Origin: Saccharicrinis carchari
GTDB lineage: Bacteria > Bacteroidota > Bacteroidia > Bacteroidales > Marinilabiliaceae
Direction: 5' to 3'
Length of the DNA: 64,000 nt
Assembly: GCF_900182605.1 (NCBI RefSeq)
Contig: NZ_FXTB01000005.1
Coordinates: 1 to 64,000, forward strand
Shown: positions 1 through 9,074 of the stretch, one piece after another
Layout of the letters: every line of letters starts with the position of its first letter
Position numbering within the stretch: the first letter of the stretch is position 1
Translations under genes and position numbers: made by a program
Notes under the pieces: model-generated
What the model was told of the DNA's origin: nothing
Databases searched by the model: none
The model's input: the letters and a program-made list of their open reading frames with translations, nothing else

Positions 1-74
<74 letters not shown>

Positions 75-77
75 CTT

Positions 78-119
78 TAAAAAGAGCAATCGAAAACTCA
101 TTTCGGTTGCTCTTTTTTT
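78..119 (+). terminator. Intrinsic terminator of the rRNA operon
   Basis: Bases 81-95 and 101-115 form a 15-bp stem (core GAGCAATCGAAA with TTTCGGTTGCTC, one G-U pair) around the 5-base loop ACTCA. A run of seven T follows at 113-119. It lies four bases after the 5S gene. Confidence 0.92.
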
Positions 120-234
120 GTTTGAACGCCTTTGTATATCCTTCAAAAAGGGAAGGTATGGAGTTGTACGGGTAAAGCTTATGTAGTTTCAGGTATCCGG
201 ATATTTTAAAAGCTCATTTTAAAACAATTTCCAT

Positions 235-263
235 TTTGGGTATCGGGTAAAACTATATCTTTG
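235..263 (+). promoter_or_regulatory. Bacteroidota-type promoter of the flippase-like gene
   Basis: TTTG at 235-238 and TATCTTTG at 256-263 match the -33 and -7 elements (TTTG and TAnnTTTG), with a 17-bp spacer. The predicted transcription start is near 267-271, about 55 bases before the TTG start codon at 324. Confidence 0.7.
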
Positions 264-323
264 TGCAGTAAATGGATTACCTAAATTATCCCGGGCCTAG
301 TTTTAACGTTAAATTCAACTATA

Positions 324-1274
324 TTGTCGTTTATTAAAGATCACTCCAAAGCTATAAAACTGTTGGCCAAAATAGTTTTATCCGTAAGTGCATTGTATTA
401 TGTATTCTCAAAAATTGATGTTGGACAAACTTTTAATGCCATGCGAAGTATCAATGTATGGCTTTTATTCCTTTCAATTTTTATTTATGCGCTCTCGCAA
501 GTGGTTTCAGCTTTCAGGTTAAATGTATTTTATAAATATGTTCCGGTAAAAATAAGTTCAGTCGTCAACCTTAAACTATATTGGTTGGGGATGTTTTATA
601 ATTTGTTTCTGCCCGGGGGAGTGGGAGGCGATGGGTATAAGGTTTTTTTGATACGTAAATACTATAACGCATCATTAAAGCGACTGGTTGGCACCGTATT
701 GGCCGATAGGTTGAGTGGATTGGCTATTATTCTGGTGTATCTGTGTGCATTGGTGTATTTTATTGATTACGATTTAGGCAAAAATGCAGTTCCGGAAGAT
801 GGGATTAAGTGGGTTCACGATATGTTGGTTTGGATCAATCCATACCTAAATTACTTCATTATTTTAATACCCTTTATTGCATTGGGGTATTATTTATATC
901 TATGGACTTTTAGTCGTCATTTAACCGCATCTGCATGGCGGGTTTTATTACTTTCTATAATAATACAGGGTTTGCAAATGGTTTCGGCAATTATGATATT
1001 AAAATCAATGGGCACCGAATTGGCAGGTAGACAGAATGACTATTTATTTTTGTTTTTATTGTCGAGTATAATGTCTGCCATTCCTATTTCGTTGGGAGGG
1101 TTGGGATTAAGGGAGGTTACCTTTATGTTTGGTTCTCAATATTTGGGTTTAAACCAGGATCATGCGATTGCATTAAGTATATTATTTTATTTTATATCGT
1201 TATTGGTATCGGCATTTGGGGCTTATTATGCCTATCGCACAAGTAGTATATTTCAAAAAAAATCAGTTGTGTAA
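324..1274 (+). CDS. Lysylphosphatidylglycerol synthase TM-region family protein (UPF0104/YbhN-like)
   Basis: A 316-aa polytopic membrane protein with about eight hydrophobic segments. It matches the flippase-like half of MprF: GGVGGDGYKVFLI lies near residues 98-110, and SIPISLGGLGLRE near 252-264 is the second conserved glycine-rich motif. The soluble aminoacyl-transfer domain of true MprF is absent, so it should not make lysyl-PG itself. A lipid or envelope transport role is an inference from the family. The start is a TTG at 324: no ATG occurs in this frame after the stop at 282, and a good promoter lies upstream. The ATG at 272 is in another frame that stops near 333. The gene stands alone between the rRNA operon and an amidohydrolase gene. 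Confidence 0.82.
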   Translation: MSFIKDHSKAIKLLAKIVLSVSALYYVFSKIDVGQTFNAMRSINVWLLFLSIFIYALSQVVSAFRLNVFYKYVPVKISSVVNLKLYWLGMFYNLFLPGGVGGDGYKVFLIRKYYNASLKRLVGTVLADRLSGLAIILVYLCALVYFIDYDLGKNAVPEDGIKWVHDMLVWINPYLNYFIILIPFIALGYYLYLWTFSRHLTASAWRVLLLSIIIQGLQMVSAIMILKSMGTELAGRQNDYLFLFLLSSIMSAIPISLGGLGLREVTFMFGSQYLGLNQDHAIALSILFYFISLLVSAFGAYYAYRTSSIFQKKSVV

Positions 1275-1705
1275 GCTAAAGTTTTGATCTTTATTGTCAG
1301 TTGAGGGCGTTTTGTTGATTTAGAATTATCATTACTCCTACAAAAACATCTTGTGATACCGTACTAACGCGCAATAAAGCATACGAAAGGAACAATAGTT
1401 ACTGGATTAAATAAAAAGTTATGGGTTCTATTCTCTCTTTATTTTTTATGAACCTTAAAAGGCGACTAAGCAGACCGGAGTAATAATACTTCGCGATTAG
1501 CTACATTCAAATAGCAGGCATTGAAGCACTTTATTAATAGTTGCTTATACTTGGTTAAAGTAGGTATTACCCTATCATTGAAAGCATCGAAAATAGACAT
1601 TGAAAATTAAAGCAGCTCGTTTATGGATAAGCTGTTATATTTTATTTTACTTTGCAATATGGCTGCTACATTAACACAAACCGAAGCTTATTTTATTTTA
1701 ACACG
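1275..1705. other. Intergenic region with no recognisable gene
   Basis: About 430 AT-rich bases. I see no credible ORF, tRNA or strong hairpin. Near the downstream gene, TACTTTG at about 1645-1651 resembles a -7 element with a one-base spacer instead of two, so it may be a weak promoter for the amidohydrolase. Confidence 0.4.
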
Positions 1706-2905
1706 ATGGATTTAAAACAAAGTATAAAGCAACTAACCAAAAAATATTACCCCGAGATAATTGAAGTACGTCGTCATATACATGAAAACCCGGAACTCTC
1801 GTTTCAGGAGTTTAATACCTCAAAATACATCTGTGCTAAGTTAGATGAATATGGTATTCCGTATAAAGGGGGCTATGTAAAAACGGGTATTGTAGGGGTG
1901 ATAAAAGGTAAAAATCCGGACAAAAAAGTAATTGCGCTACGTGCCGACATGGATGCCCTGCCCATTAATGAAAGTGAGGATAATCAGGTAAGATCGCGCA
2001 ATAAAGGCGTGATGCACGCCTGTGGTCACGATGCGCATTCAGCATCTTTATTAGGCACGGCCAGGATACTGAATGAGCTAAAAGAACAATGGGAAGGGAC
2101 GGTGCTGCTAATATTTCAGCCGGGTGAGGAATCTTTTCCCGGCGGTGCCAAGCTAATGATGGAAGAGGGAGCCCTGGATAATCCGAAACCGGATATTATT
2201 ATCGGTCAGCATGTGCTGCCTGATATGGCAACAGGCCACGTTGGCTTTAAGGAAGGCATGTATATGGCATCAGGCGACGAGGTTTATCTTACCGTCAGTG
2301 GCAAGGGAGGACACGCTGCAATGCCCCACACCTTAACCGACACTGTGCTAATTGCCTCGCATATTATTGTTGCCTTACAGCAGGTGGTTAGCCGCATTGT
2401 TCCGGCCAATATTCCTACGGTTTTATCCTTTGGAAAAGTAATTGCAAACGGTGCCACCAATATTATCCCCGAAAAGGTGGAGATAGCAGGTACCTTGCGC
2501 ACTATGAATGAAGAATGGCGGGGTAAATTGAAAGTGCAAATACAAAAAATAGCTGCCGAGGTGGCGGCAAGTATGGGTGCCACCTGCAAGGTAATGATCA
2601 ACGATGGCTATCCGGTGGTAACCAATGAGGCAAAAGTAACGGCAAGAGCTTTTGAAGCAGCTCAGAAGTATTTGGGGCAGGAGCGTGTGCATAAAATGGA
2701 TATACGCATGACGGCCGAAGATTTTGGTTATTATACGCAGACCTACCCATGTACTTTTTATCGCTTTGGCGTTAAGCAGCCGGAGGATGTACATACGGGA
2801 GGCTTGCACACGCCGGGTTTCAACCTTAACGAATCGTCGTTGGAAACATCGGTGGGATTAATGGCCTATATTGCATTGATCTTGTTGGAAGGCAGTAATG
2901 AATAG
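1706..2905 (+). CDS. M20 family metallo-amidohydrolase (N-acyl-amino-acid / hippurate hydrolase type)
   Basis: A 399-aa cytoplasmic enzyme of the M20D group, which hydrolyses N-acyl or N-benzoyl amino acids and related amides with a di-metal centre. RADMDALPINE is at about 79-89, the metal-binding HACGHDAH at 104-111 and the general-base PGEE at 139-142. The dimerisation (lid) domain follows at about 180-290. A C-terminal histidine in HTPGFN is the last ligand. The length is normal. The ATG at 1706 is chosen over an in-frame TTG at 1652, because the extra 18 residues are unlike the family. The exact substrate cannot be told from the sequence. Confidence 0.9.
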   Translation: MDLKQSIKQLTKKYYPEIIEVRRHIHENPELSFQEFNTSKYICAKLDEYGIPYKGGYVKTGIVGVIKGKNPDKKVIALRADMDALPINESEDNQVRSRNKGVMHACGHDAHSASLLGTARILNELKEQWEGTVLLIFQPGEESFPGGAKLMMEEGALDNPKPDIIIGQHVLPDMATGHVGFKEGMYMASGDEVYLTVSGKGGHAAMPHTLTDTVLIASHIIVALQQVVSRIVPANIPTVLSFGKVIANGATNIIPEKVEIAGTLRTMNEEWRGKLKVQIQKIAAEVAASMGATCKVMINDGYPVVTNEAKVTARAFEAAQKYLGQERVHKMDIRMTAEDFGYYTQTYPCTFYRFGVKQPEDVHTGGLHTPGFNLNESSLETSVGLMAYIALILLEGSNE

Positions 2906-3118
2906 GGTGTTGTAGAACCATAGAAATTATTAAAAGGGGAGCTATGATAAAGCAGTAAATCAATGGGGTTCCTCTATTTTATAATAAAATGCTTTTCTGC
3001 TTCGCCTTGTGGTCAATAGAAAGTAGGATGCCTATTTACTTATTACAATATGCAGGGGACTAGACAGATACTTCCGGTCTTATTTAAAAACGTTTCAAAT
3101 AAACTGAATTTGTTGTTT

Positions 3119-3153
3119 TTTGTTTTTATATAGAAAAAAAGAAAATACTTTTG
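3119..3153 (+). promoter_or_regulatory. Promoter of the ferredoxin gene
   Basis: TTTG at 3119-3122 and TACTTTTG at 3146-3153, with a 23-bp spacer, fit TTTG/TAnnTTTG at the long end of the spacing range. The ATG is at 3185, giving a leader of about 28 bases. Confidence 0.65.
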
Positions 3154-3184
3154 CATGTAAATTATTAATATAAACATTACGAAG

Positions 3185-3352
3185 ATGGCTTACGTTATAA
3201 ACGAAGATTGTATTGCATGCGGAACATGCATTGATGAGTGTCCTGTTGATGCTATTTCTGAGGGTGATATTTATGTAATTGATGCGGAAACTTGTACCGA
3301 TTGTGGTAGTTGTGCCGATGTCTGTCCCACAGAAGCGATTCATCCGGCATAA
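3185..3352 (+). CDS. Small 2[4Fe-4S] ferredoxin
   Basis: A 55-aa electron carrier of the clostridial type. It has two CxxCxxCxxxCP motifs, with cysteines at 9, 12, 15 and 19 and at 37, 40, 43 and 47. The two halves are internally repeated, as expected for this family. It is acidic (about ten Asp/Glu) and has no signal peptide, so it is cytoplasmic. Likely partners are pyruvate:ferredoxin oxidoreductase and hydrogenase. The hydE gene at 24.4 kb shows that [FeFe]-hydrogenase assembly is present in this genome, but no partner lies next to the ferredoxin. It has its own promoter and terminator, so it is probably monocistronic and strongly expressed. Being under 60 codons, it is easily missed by ORF length cut-offs. 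Confidence 0.96.
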   Translation: MAYVINEDCIACGTCIDECPVDAISEGDIYVIDAETCTDCGSCADVCPTEAIHPA

Positions 3353-3374
3353 TTATTATTTCAATAAAAAATAA

Positions 3375-3407
3375 AGCTCTATCTATTCCGAGGTAGGGCT
3401 TTTTTAT
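3375..3407 (+). terminator. Terminator of the ferredoxin gene (possibly bidirectional)
   Basis: AGCTCTATCT (3375-3384) pairs with AGGTAGGGCT (3391-3400) through G-U pairs around a 6-base loop, and TTTTTATTT follows. An A-rich stretch before the stem could serve the converging cyclo-ligase gene on the minus strand. Confidence 0.85.
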
Positions 3408-3952
3408 TTGCCCGCAATAACAATTTTGTCTAAAATAAAATCGTGCGCTTCGCAGGGGATCTCTTTGAGCAGTTGCAAATCAAAACCAACACCTACTATG
3501 TATGCATTTGTTAATTTGGGCAATACTTTATCGTAATAACCACCACCACGCCCCAGTCGATGCCCATTATTCGTAAAAGCTATTCCCGGCACAATGGCAA
3601 AGTCTATCAAATCTAAATTAGTCAGCACATTGCTCACCGGTTCCATGATGCCAAAATTACCCGCTTGCATGGAGCTGGCACCAATGAATTTATGGATGGT
3701 TAAATGCCTGCCCTTTACTTTGGGCAGGTAAATGTTTTTGTGAATATGGTTTCGTAAAATAAACTCATGGGTTATTATTTCGTAGGGAAGCGACCAGTAA
3801 CAAAGTATATTTTTGGCTGCCTTAAATTGGGGCAATTGCTCCAATTGTAGCCTAACATTATCCGACTGCTTTGCAATTGCTGTGGCGGTCAATTGCAGCT
3901 TAGCTTGAATAATCCGGGCACGAATATTTTTTTTTTGGTTTAAAATACCCAT
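3404..3952 (-). CDS. fau: 5-formyltetrahydrofolate cyclo-ligase
   Basis: A 182-aa enzyme that converts 5-formyl-THF to 5,10-methenyl-THF with ATP, returning the storage folate to the one-carbon pool. The diagnostic glycine-rich motif LGRGGGYYDK is at about 132-141. A basic N-terminus (QKKNIRARI) and a YWSLPYEI segment near 52-59 fit the substrate-binding part. The length is normal. The start is the ATG at 3952. It converges with the ferredoxin gene and ends inside that gene's terminator. It lies about 100 bases after gldB in the same direction, so the two could be cotranscribed. Confidence 0.93.
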   Translation of the reverse strand: MGILNQKKNIRARIIQAKLQLTATAIAKQSDNVRLQLEQLPQFKAAKNILCYWSLPYEIITHEFILRNHIHKNIYLPKVKGRHLTIHKFIGASSMQAGNFGIMEPVSNVLTNLDLIDFAIVPGIAFTNNGHRLGRGGGYYDKVLPKLTNAYIVGVGFDLQLLKEIPCEAHDFILDKIVIAGK

Positions 3953-4053
3953 ACTTAATTTGCTTCTTCAGTAATAATAAATGTAAGATATACCTTGTTA
4001 ACTTACTTAATGTAAATCAATTGCTGCATAGAATATAGCTACACACCTTTTTT

Positions 4054-5073
4054 TTAAGGCCGATATTTGGATGCCGCCAGTATTTTACGCCCATCCGTTT
4101 CTTCCATCAGTTCTTTTAGCGAAATGTGTTTGTTGTTTTTTATGTACGCTTTCACAATCTTGTAGCCAATAAACTCACCGGCTCTGGGTGCAGAGTTATT
4201 CCCAAAATTAGCTGTAAATGGTGCATCGCCTGTATATTTTTGAATCGTCATTCTGTCTTCTTCAAAAAGATGTTTCCATTCAACCAGCGATGCCCACATA
4301 TCCGCTTCGTGTTCCTGGCACCAGTGCATTTGCTGGGGGGTGTAATCAAACAATAAGGTGTCCTGAATATCAGGAAACATGCGATGCACAAAATAACGTA
4401 CCTTGCCCTTAAATATCATATTGTTTATCAGGTCATCCACCTGCTTGTTATAGGTAAAATTTGTTAAAGCGATGGCTCTTAGAACGTCGGGTGCCATTTT
4501 TTCCTTCGTCATGCCCCTACGCAGGTATTTGGGTATATTTAACCATTCGTAAAACTCGCAATCTTCACCTAAATATTTTTCAATACTCACACCTACCCAT
4601 GCCGAATCTACCGCAATGGACTGGCTGAAACCTGAAATCATCAAGTAGATATTCGGTATGCTTACTTCCGGGAAATAATATTTATAATGCCTGAAGCCCG
4701 ATTCCAGTTCCCGCCTAAAGTCTTTAAAATCAGGAAATATTTCATTGGACTTGGCGTAGATATCCTTATTGGCGGGATAGGTGATGAAATCGTACATGCG
4801 TTCGGGGAAATCGGGTGCTTGCGGATTACCCAAATTAATCATTTTAAAGGCGTAGGCCCTCATAAAATCTTTATGACGATTAACGATGGGTGAAATTTCG
4901 GAATCAATTTTTAAGGTGTCCACCCCATGAATTTCCTGATAAATAGGAAAAAGCTCAAAATTTACCTGTATGTCACTTACATCGGGGTGCATGGTTTTAT
5001 CTCTGCACGAAAAAACGATGACGGTCAATAATAGACATGCAATCCACGATAGTTTATTGGATAATATATTCAT
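4054..5073 (-). CDS. gldB: Gliding motility lipoprotein GldB-like
   Basis: A 339-aa lipoprotein. A hydrophobic N-terminus ends in a lipobox with Cys near residue 23 (VIVFSC). The body fits the GldB family by features such as FRHYKYYFPEVSIPNIY, a GVSIEKYLGEDCEFY segment and a C-terminal CQEHEADMWASLVEW stretch. That last piece resembles a metallopeptidase-like helix, but a full HExxH motif is not visible. In Flavobacterium GldB is needed for gliding and supports T9SS function. An in-frame GTG at 5094 would add 7 residues; the ATG at 5073 gives a more typical signal peptide. No gldC gene is adjacent. The other usual neighbour, nadE, lies about 2.3 kb away on the other strand. Confidence 0.8.
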   Translation of the reverse strand: MNILSNKLSWIACLLLTVIVFSCRDKTMHPDVSDIQVNFELFPIYQEIHGVDTLKIDSEISPIVNRHKDFMRAYAFKMINLGNPQAPDFPERMYDFITYPANKDIYAKSNEIFPDFKDFRRELESGFRHYKYYFPEVSIPNIYLMISGFSQSIAVDSAWVGVSIEKYLGEDCEFYEWLNIPKYLRRGMTKEKMAPDVLRAIALTNFTYNKQVDDLINNMIFKGKVRYFVHRMFPDIQDTLLFDYTPQQMHWCQEHEADMWASLVEWKHLFEEDRMTIQKYTGDAPFTANFGNNSAPRAGEFIGYKIVKAYIKNNKHISLKELMEETDGRKILAASKYRP

Positions 5074-5186
5074 TTTTACATCTTTAAATTTCACTTTTCA
5101 AAATTATATATTTTAACACAAAATACCTATCCAATAAGGCGAAGGTCAATCATTGACTTTAATATAGACGATATAAATACATTTGC

Positions 5187-5194
5187 TACTTTTG
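5187..5194 (+). promoter_or_regulatory. -7 element upstream of the SBF symporter
   Basis: TACTTTTG matches TAnnTTTG exactly and lies 17 bases before the ATG at 5212. No TTG lies at the expected -33 distance. Confidence 0.5.
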
Positions 5195-5211
5195 TTATCA
5201 AACTTAAACGG

Positions 5212-6180
5212 ATGCTTAAAAAAATTGATGGCTTTATAGTTGGGCTGCTCTGTATGATTGCATTGGCGTATTGGTTTCCGGCTATGGATGATAATTGGAG
5301 CACAATAAACCTTGAAACTCTTACCACTGTGGGTATTTCGCTAATCTTCTTTTTTTATGGTTTAAAGCTCAGTCCTCAAAGTATGAAACAAGGCTTGTTA
5401 AACTACAAACTTCATTTATTGGTTCAACTGACTACTTTTTTCCTCTTTCCACTCCTTGTGATCTGTTTACGTCCTCTGGTACACTCCGAAGATACCGAGC
5501 TGTTGTGGCTGGCACTGTTTTTTATGGCAGCACTACCCTCAACGGTTTCGTCGTCCGTAGTAATGGTATCCATTGCCAAAGGAAATATACCGGGTGCTAT
5601 TTTTAATGCCAGTATATCCGGATTGATTGGTATTGTGCTTACCCCCATATGGATGGGTGTTTTTATGGGTTCGGCAGATGCAGGATTTGATTTTTGGGAA
5701 AGTGTGATAAGTTTGATAGTGAAGATATTGCTTCCTGTTATAGCAGGTCTTTCCCTTAATAAATTTTTTGGCGGTACAGCCCGAAAATATCGTCGCTATC
5801 TCACCACGTTCGATAAGTCTATTATCCTTTTGATCGTGTACAACAGCTTCGGGAAATCTTTTAAAGCAAATATTTTCGACGATATCAGCCTATTACATCT
5901 TGGCATTACGGCTGTACTTATCGGTTTTACTTTTGTTATTATTTACGGCATAGTATATTATGTGGCAGTAAAGCTCAGTTTTTCAAGAGAAGACAGGATT
6001 ACAGCTTTGTTTTGTGGATCAAAAAAATCCTTGGTACATGGTTCGGTCATGGCCAATGTGTTATTTAAAAATATGGCTTCACAGGGTATATTTATCATTC
6101 CCATAATGGTGTATCACTCTTTGCAATTAATTGCGGTCAGTTTTATTGCACAAAGGTACGCCAGGCAGCGGCCGACATAA
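5212..6180 (+). CDS. Bile acid:sodium symporter family protein (SBF-like, YfeH type)
   Basis: A 322-aa inner-membrane protein with about ten hydrophobic helices. Family features include LTTVGISLIFFFYGLKLS near 37-54, FFMAALPSTVSSSVVMV near 103-119 (the conserved serine/threonine-rich crossover region), and a late CGSKKSLVHGS segment near 265-275. These fit the SBF-like/YfeH branch rather than the animal bile-acid carriers. The substrate is unknown; family members carry small organic anions with sodium or protons. It is divergently placed from gldB and has its own -7 element. The following 460 bases hold no clear gene, so it appears monocistronic. Confidence 0.87.
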   Translation: MLKKIDGFIVGLLCMIALAYWFPAMDDNWSTINLETLTTVGISLIFFFYGLKLSPQSMKQGLLNYKLHLLVQLTTFFLFPLLVICLRPLVHSEDTELLWLALFFMAALPSTVSSSVVMVSIAKGNIPGAIFNASISGLIGIVLTPIWMGVFMGSADAGFDFWESVISLIVKILLPVIAGLSLNKFFGGTARKYRRYLTTFDKSIILLIVYNSFGKSFKANIFDDISLLHLGITAVLIGFTFVIIYGIVYYVAVKLSFSREDRITALFCGSKKSLVHGSVMANVLFKNMASQGIFIIPIMVYHSLQLIAVSFIAQRYARQRPT

Positions 6181-6642
6181 AGCATTAAGCTATGGTGGCA
6201 TCGCTAGGGTGGAGCATTAAACGCGGTTTTTTGAGGGTAAGAGATAAGGTAGAAAGCTCCAACCAAAACGCCAATTGTTATGCACCACGCACAAAAAATC
6301 TATTTTTTATACTTAGCGGTTTGTTTTTGCGTTTTTTATTAAGTTTGTTGCTTAGTAAAGTATTCACAACAATTGTAAGATAAAACCGACATAACCTGTA
6401 CAGATAATAATGTAATGGAGTGGCAATACTGTATCAAGAGAAATTAAATTTTGTACGGGATCTAAGCGCTTCACTAAAACGTAAGCATATGATACAGGCC
6501 AGATAGAAAGGGGCAAGCGATAAGAAAAGCTGCTTACATAATCTGTACCGTCGGGTGGGAGGATAGTGATTATATTTTGGCTTGTTACCGCGATGAGAAA
6601 CCGGGACCGGCTATATCATAATTGAAAGAAAATATAGAGTAT
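6181..6642. other. Intergenic region with no supported gene
   Basis: About 460 bases. A 63-codon ORF at 6192-6383 encodes a basic and then hydrophobic peptide without recognisable features; I do not call it. CTGTATCA at 6429-6436 recurs inverted as TGATACAG at 6490-6497, which may be chance. No clear promoter for the downstream barrel gene is seen. Confidence 0.35.
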
Positions 6643-7317
6643 ATGAAAAAAGTTATTTCAACAGTTATACTGACATTATTGATTGCATGGACGGCAATGG
6701 CCCAATCAAGATCGGGAAGAGAATCGGATTACAGGTTTGCCTTTGTATTAAACCCGCAAATAAGCTGGTTAAAATCGGATCATGGGGCTGCCGATGTAAA
6801 CGGTAACTTAATGGGCTATAATTTTGGTGTAGTAATGGATAAGTTTTTTGCTAAAAACTACGCCATTTCAACCGGACTAACCATTAATACCACGGGAGGT
6901 AAGTTAAGATACAATGATAATAATGAGCCAATTGACTTTACTGTTGGTGGAGAAATTGTAGCACTGCCTCCAAACTCGACCTTTGAATATCGCTTAAAGT
7001 ACCTGGAAGTGCCTTTTAGTCTGAAGCTGCAGACCAACGATTTTCAACGCGCCAGTTACTACGGTATATTTGGTTTGTCAGGTCAGGTAAATATTAAAAC
7101 CAACGATGGCGCAGGAAAAAATATAAACGACGAAGTGCGTAAATTTAACTTTGGATATCAGTTTGGTGGTGGTATGCAATATTCTATCGGGGGCGATGCT
7201 TATTTAATGTTTGGGCTTACCTATAACCAAGGTCTTAGCGACGTTACAAGTAACAAAACAATTGACGATAAGGCCAACCTGAACAGGTTAGTTTTTAATT
7301 TTGGGGTTATTTTTTAG
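6643..7317 (+). CDS. Outer-membrane beta-barrel protein (porin family, OMP_b-brl type)
   Basis: A 224-aa protein with a clear signal peptide, cleaved after about residue 21 (AMAQ). The rest alternates polar and hydrophobic residues in strands typical of a small 8-10-stranded barrel, such as YRLKYLEVPFSLKL near 114-127 (a common motif in Bacteroidota PorT-like or OMP barrel proteins). It ends in the aromatic terminal strand NRLVFNFGVIF. The specific function is unknown; similarity to PorT is only at family level and I do not claim it is PorT. The ATG at 6643 is preferred to an upstream in-frame TTG at 6622 because it starts the signal peptide. It lies 23 bases before nadE in the same direction. 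Confidence 0.82.
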   Translation: MKKVISTVILTLLIAWTAMAQSRSGRESDYRFAFVLNPQISWLKSDHGAADVNGNLMGYNFGVVMDKFFAKNYAISTGLTINTTGGKLRYNDNNEPIDFTVGGEIVALPPNSTFEYRLKYLEVPFSLKLQTNDFQRASYYGIFGLSGQVNIKTNDGAGKNINDEVRKFNFGYQFGGGMQYSIGGDAYLMFGLTYNQGLSDVTSNKTIDDKANLNRLVFNFGVIF

Positions 7318-7340
7318 AGGTAATTATTAGAGAAAATACA

Positions 7341-8990
7341 ATGAAGATAGCACTTGCCCAATTAAATTTTCATGTTGGAAACTTTGCAGCGAATACCCAA
7401 AAAATAATTACGAGCATTGAAAAAGCCCAAGCAGACCTTTGCGAATTAATCGTGTTTTCGGAACTGGCAGTATGCGGATATCCCCCGCTGGATTTACTGG
7501 AGCGAGAGGCCTTTGTGCAGCAGTGTTTACAGCAAATAGATGTAATTGCTTCCAGGTGCCAGGATATTACTGCTGTTGTGGGGTGTCCGAGCATCAATGA
7601 CCAAGCCAGTGGTAAAAAGCTTTTTAACTCAGCTTTTGTGCTAAGTGCAGGTAAAATTCAATCGGTACATCATAAAACTTTACTCCCTAATTACGATGTT
7701 TTCGACGAGTACCGCTACTTTGAACCCAACAGGCATTTTAGTTTGGTTGAAGTTAATGGAAAAAAAATGGCTCTTACCATTTGCGAGGATTTATGGGATG
7801 AGCAACCAGTGGCTAACTCATTTGCCAAAGATAAGTTGTACACCAACTCTCCTATGCAGGAGTTAAAAAAGCTCAATCCGGATTTTGTGGTCAATATAGC
7901 GGCTTCTCCTTTTTCCTATAATCAGGGTCACATCAGGCATCAGATAATCAGTCAAAAGGCTATTAAAAATAAGCTTCCATTTGTATATGTTAATCAGGTC
8001 GGGGCCAACACCGAGCTGGTTTTCGATGGAAGCTCGTTGGTAGTAAATAGCAAGGGTCAGATTGTAAATCAGCTTAATTCCTTTAAGGAGGACATTCAAT
8101 ATTGCTACCTTCAGGATGTTGAGCAAGATAATGTTTTAACCAAAGTGCAAGCCGGCAAGATGCAGTTAATATGCGATGCCTTAGTGCTGGGGGTGAGGGA
8201 TTATTTTAGTAAGACAGGATTTACTAAAGCCACGCTTGGTCTTTCCGGGGGGCTCGATTCGGCAGTTACCCTTGTTATTGCGGAGCAAGCTTTGGGAGCG
8301 CAAAACCTCCGGGTTCTGTTGTTGCCATCGAAGTACTCATCGGAGCACTCTATTAAAGATGCCGAAGAGTTGGCAAACAACCTGAATGTGGCGTACGATA
8401 TACTGCCCATTGGGGATATAGTAGATAGTTATGAACATACCCTGAATCCCTTGTTTAAAGGACTTAAACCCGATCTGACGGAAGAAAATATACAAGCCAG
8501 GATAAGGGGTAGTTTGCTGATGGCACTCTCAAATAAGTTTGGCCATATTTTGCTCAATACTTCCAACAAGAGTGAGGCTGCTGTAGGGTATGGTACTCTT
8601 TACGGCGATATGAATGGCGGATTGTCTGTATTGGGAGACGTGTATAAAACCGATGTTTTTGCCTTGGCACGTTATATTAATCGAAAGGAGGAAATTATAC
8701 CGGTAAACACTATTGTAAAACCACCTTCGGCTGAGTTACGCCCCGATCAAAAGGATAGTGACTCCTTGCCGGATTATGAAGTGCTGGATCAAATACTGTT
8801 TAATTATATCGAAAAAAACCAATCGCAGCAAGATATTATAGCCGCAGGATTTGATGCGGATGTAGTTAAAAAAGCGATCCGAATGGTAAATCTAAACGAA
8901 TACAAACGCTTTCAAACGGCACCCATTATTCGTGTTTCATCAAAAGCTTTTGGTATGGGACGCAGAATCCCCTTGGTAACTAAGTTTTAG
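7341..8990 (+). CDS. nadE: Glutamine-dependent NAD+ synthetase
   Basis: A 549-aa two-domain enzyme making NAD+ from deamido-NAD+, ATP and glutamine. The N-terminal nitrilase-type glutaminase carries the Glu-Lys-Cys triad: E41 (FSEL), K112 (HHKTLLPNYD) and C148 (TICEDLW). The synthetase domain starts near 285 and has the pyrophosphate-loop SGGLDS at 302-307. Late features such as NTSNKSE and YGDMNGGLS complete the NAD synthase fold. The length is normal for the glutamine-dependent form of Bacteroidota. The gene is 23 bases after the barrel gene and ends at a hairpin terminator that carries the next promoter. In several Bacteroidota nadE is near gldB, as here. Confidence 0.97.
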   Translation: MKIALAQLNFHVGNFAANTQKIITSIEKAQADLCELIVFSELAVCGYPPLDLLEREAFVQQCLQQIDVIASRCQDITAVVGCPSINDQASGKKLFNSAFVLSAGKIQSVHHKTLLPNYDVFDEYRYFEPNRHFSLVEVNGKKMALTICEDLWDEQPVANSFAKDKLYTNSPMQELKKLNPDFVVNIAASPFSYNQGHIRHQIISQKAIKNKLPFVYVNQVGANTELVFDGSSLVVNSKGQIVNQLNSFKEDIQYCYLQDVEQDNVLTKVQAGKMQLICDALVLGVRDYFSKTGFTKATLGLSGGLDSAVTLVIAEQALGAQNLRVLLLPSKYSSEHSIKDAEELANNLNVAYDILPIGDIVDSYEHTLNPLFKGLKPDLTEENIQARIRGSLLMALSNKFGHILLNTSNKSEAAVGYGTLYGDMNGGLSVLGDVYKTDVFALARYINRKEEIIPVNTIVKPPSAELRPDQKDSDSLPDYEVLDQILFNYIEKNQSQQDIIAAGFDADVVKKAIRMVNLNEYKRFQTAPIIRVSSKAFGMGRRIPLVTKF

Positions 8991-9029
8991 CGCAAATGAA
9001 CGTGTTTTAGTATCAAAAACAGATAAAAA

Positions 9030-9074
9030 AGTCTGCAACACTATAATTTACTTGTTAGTATGTAGGCTTTTTTC
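9030..9074 (+). terminator. nadE terminator, overlapping the crp-family promoter
   Basis: AGTCTGCA (9030-9037) pairs with TGTAGGCT (9061-9068), with two G-U pairs. An inner ACTA/TAGT helix may extend it. Six T at 9069-9074 follow. The hairpin is imperfect but well placed, 40 bases after the stop codon. Confidence 0.7.

Noticed and set aside
6192-6383. 63-codon ORF after the SBF symporter
   Set aside because: Basic then hydrophobic peptide with no promoter, motif or family resemblance; likely chance.
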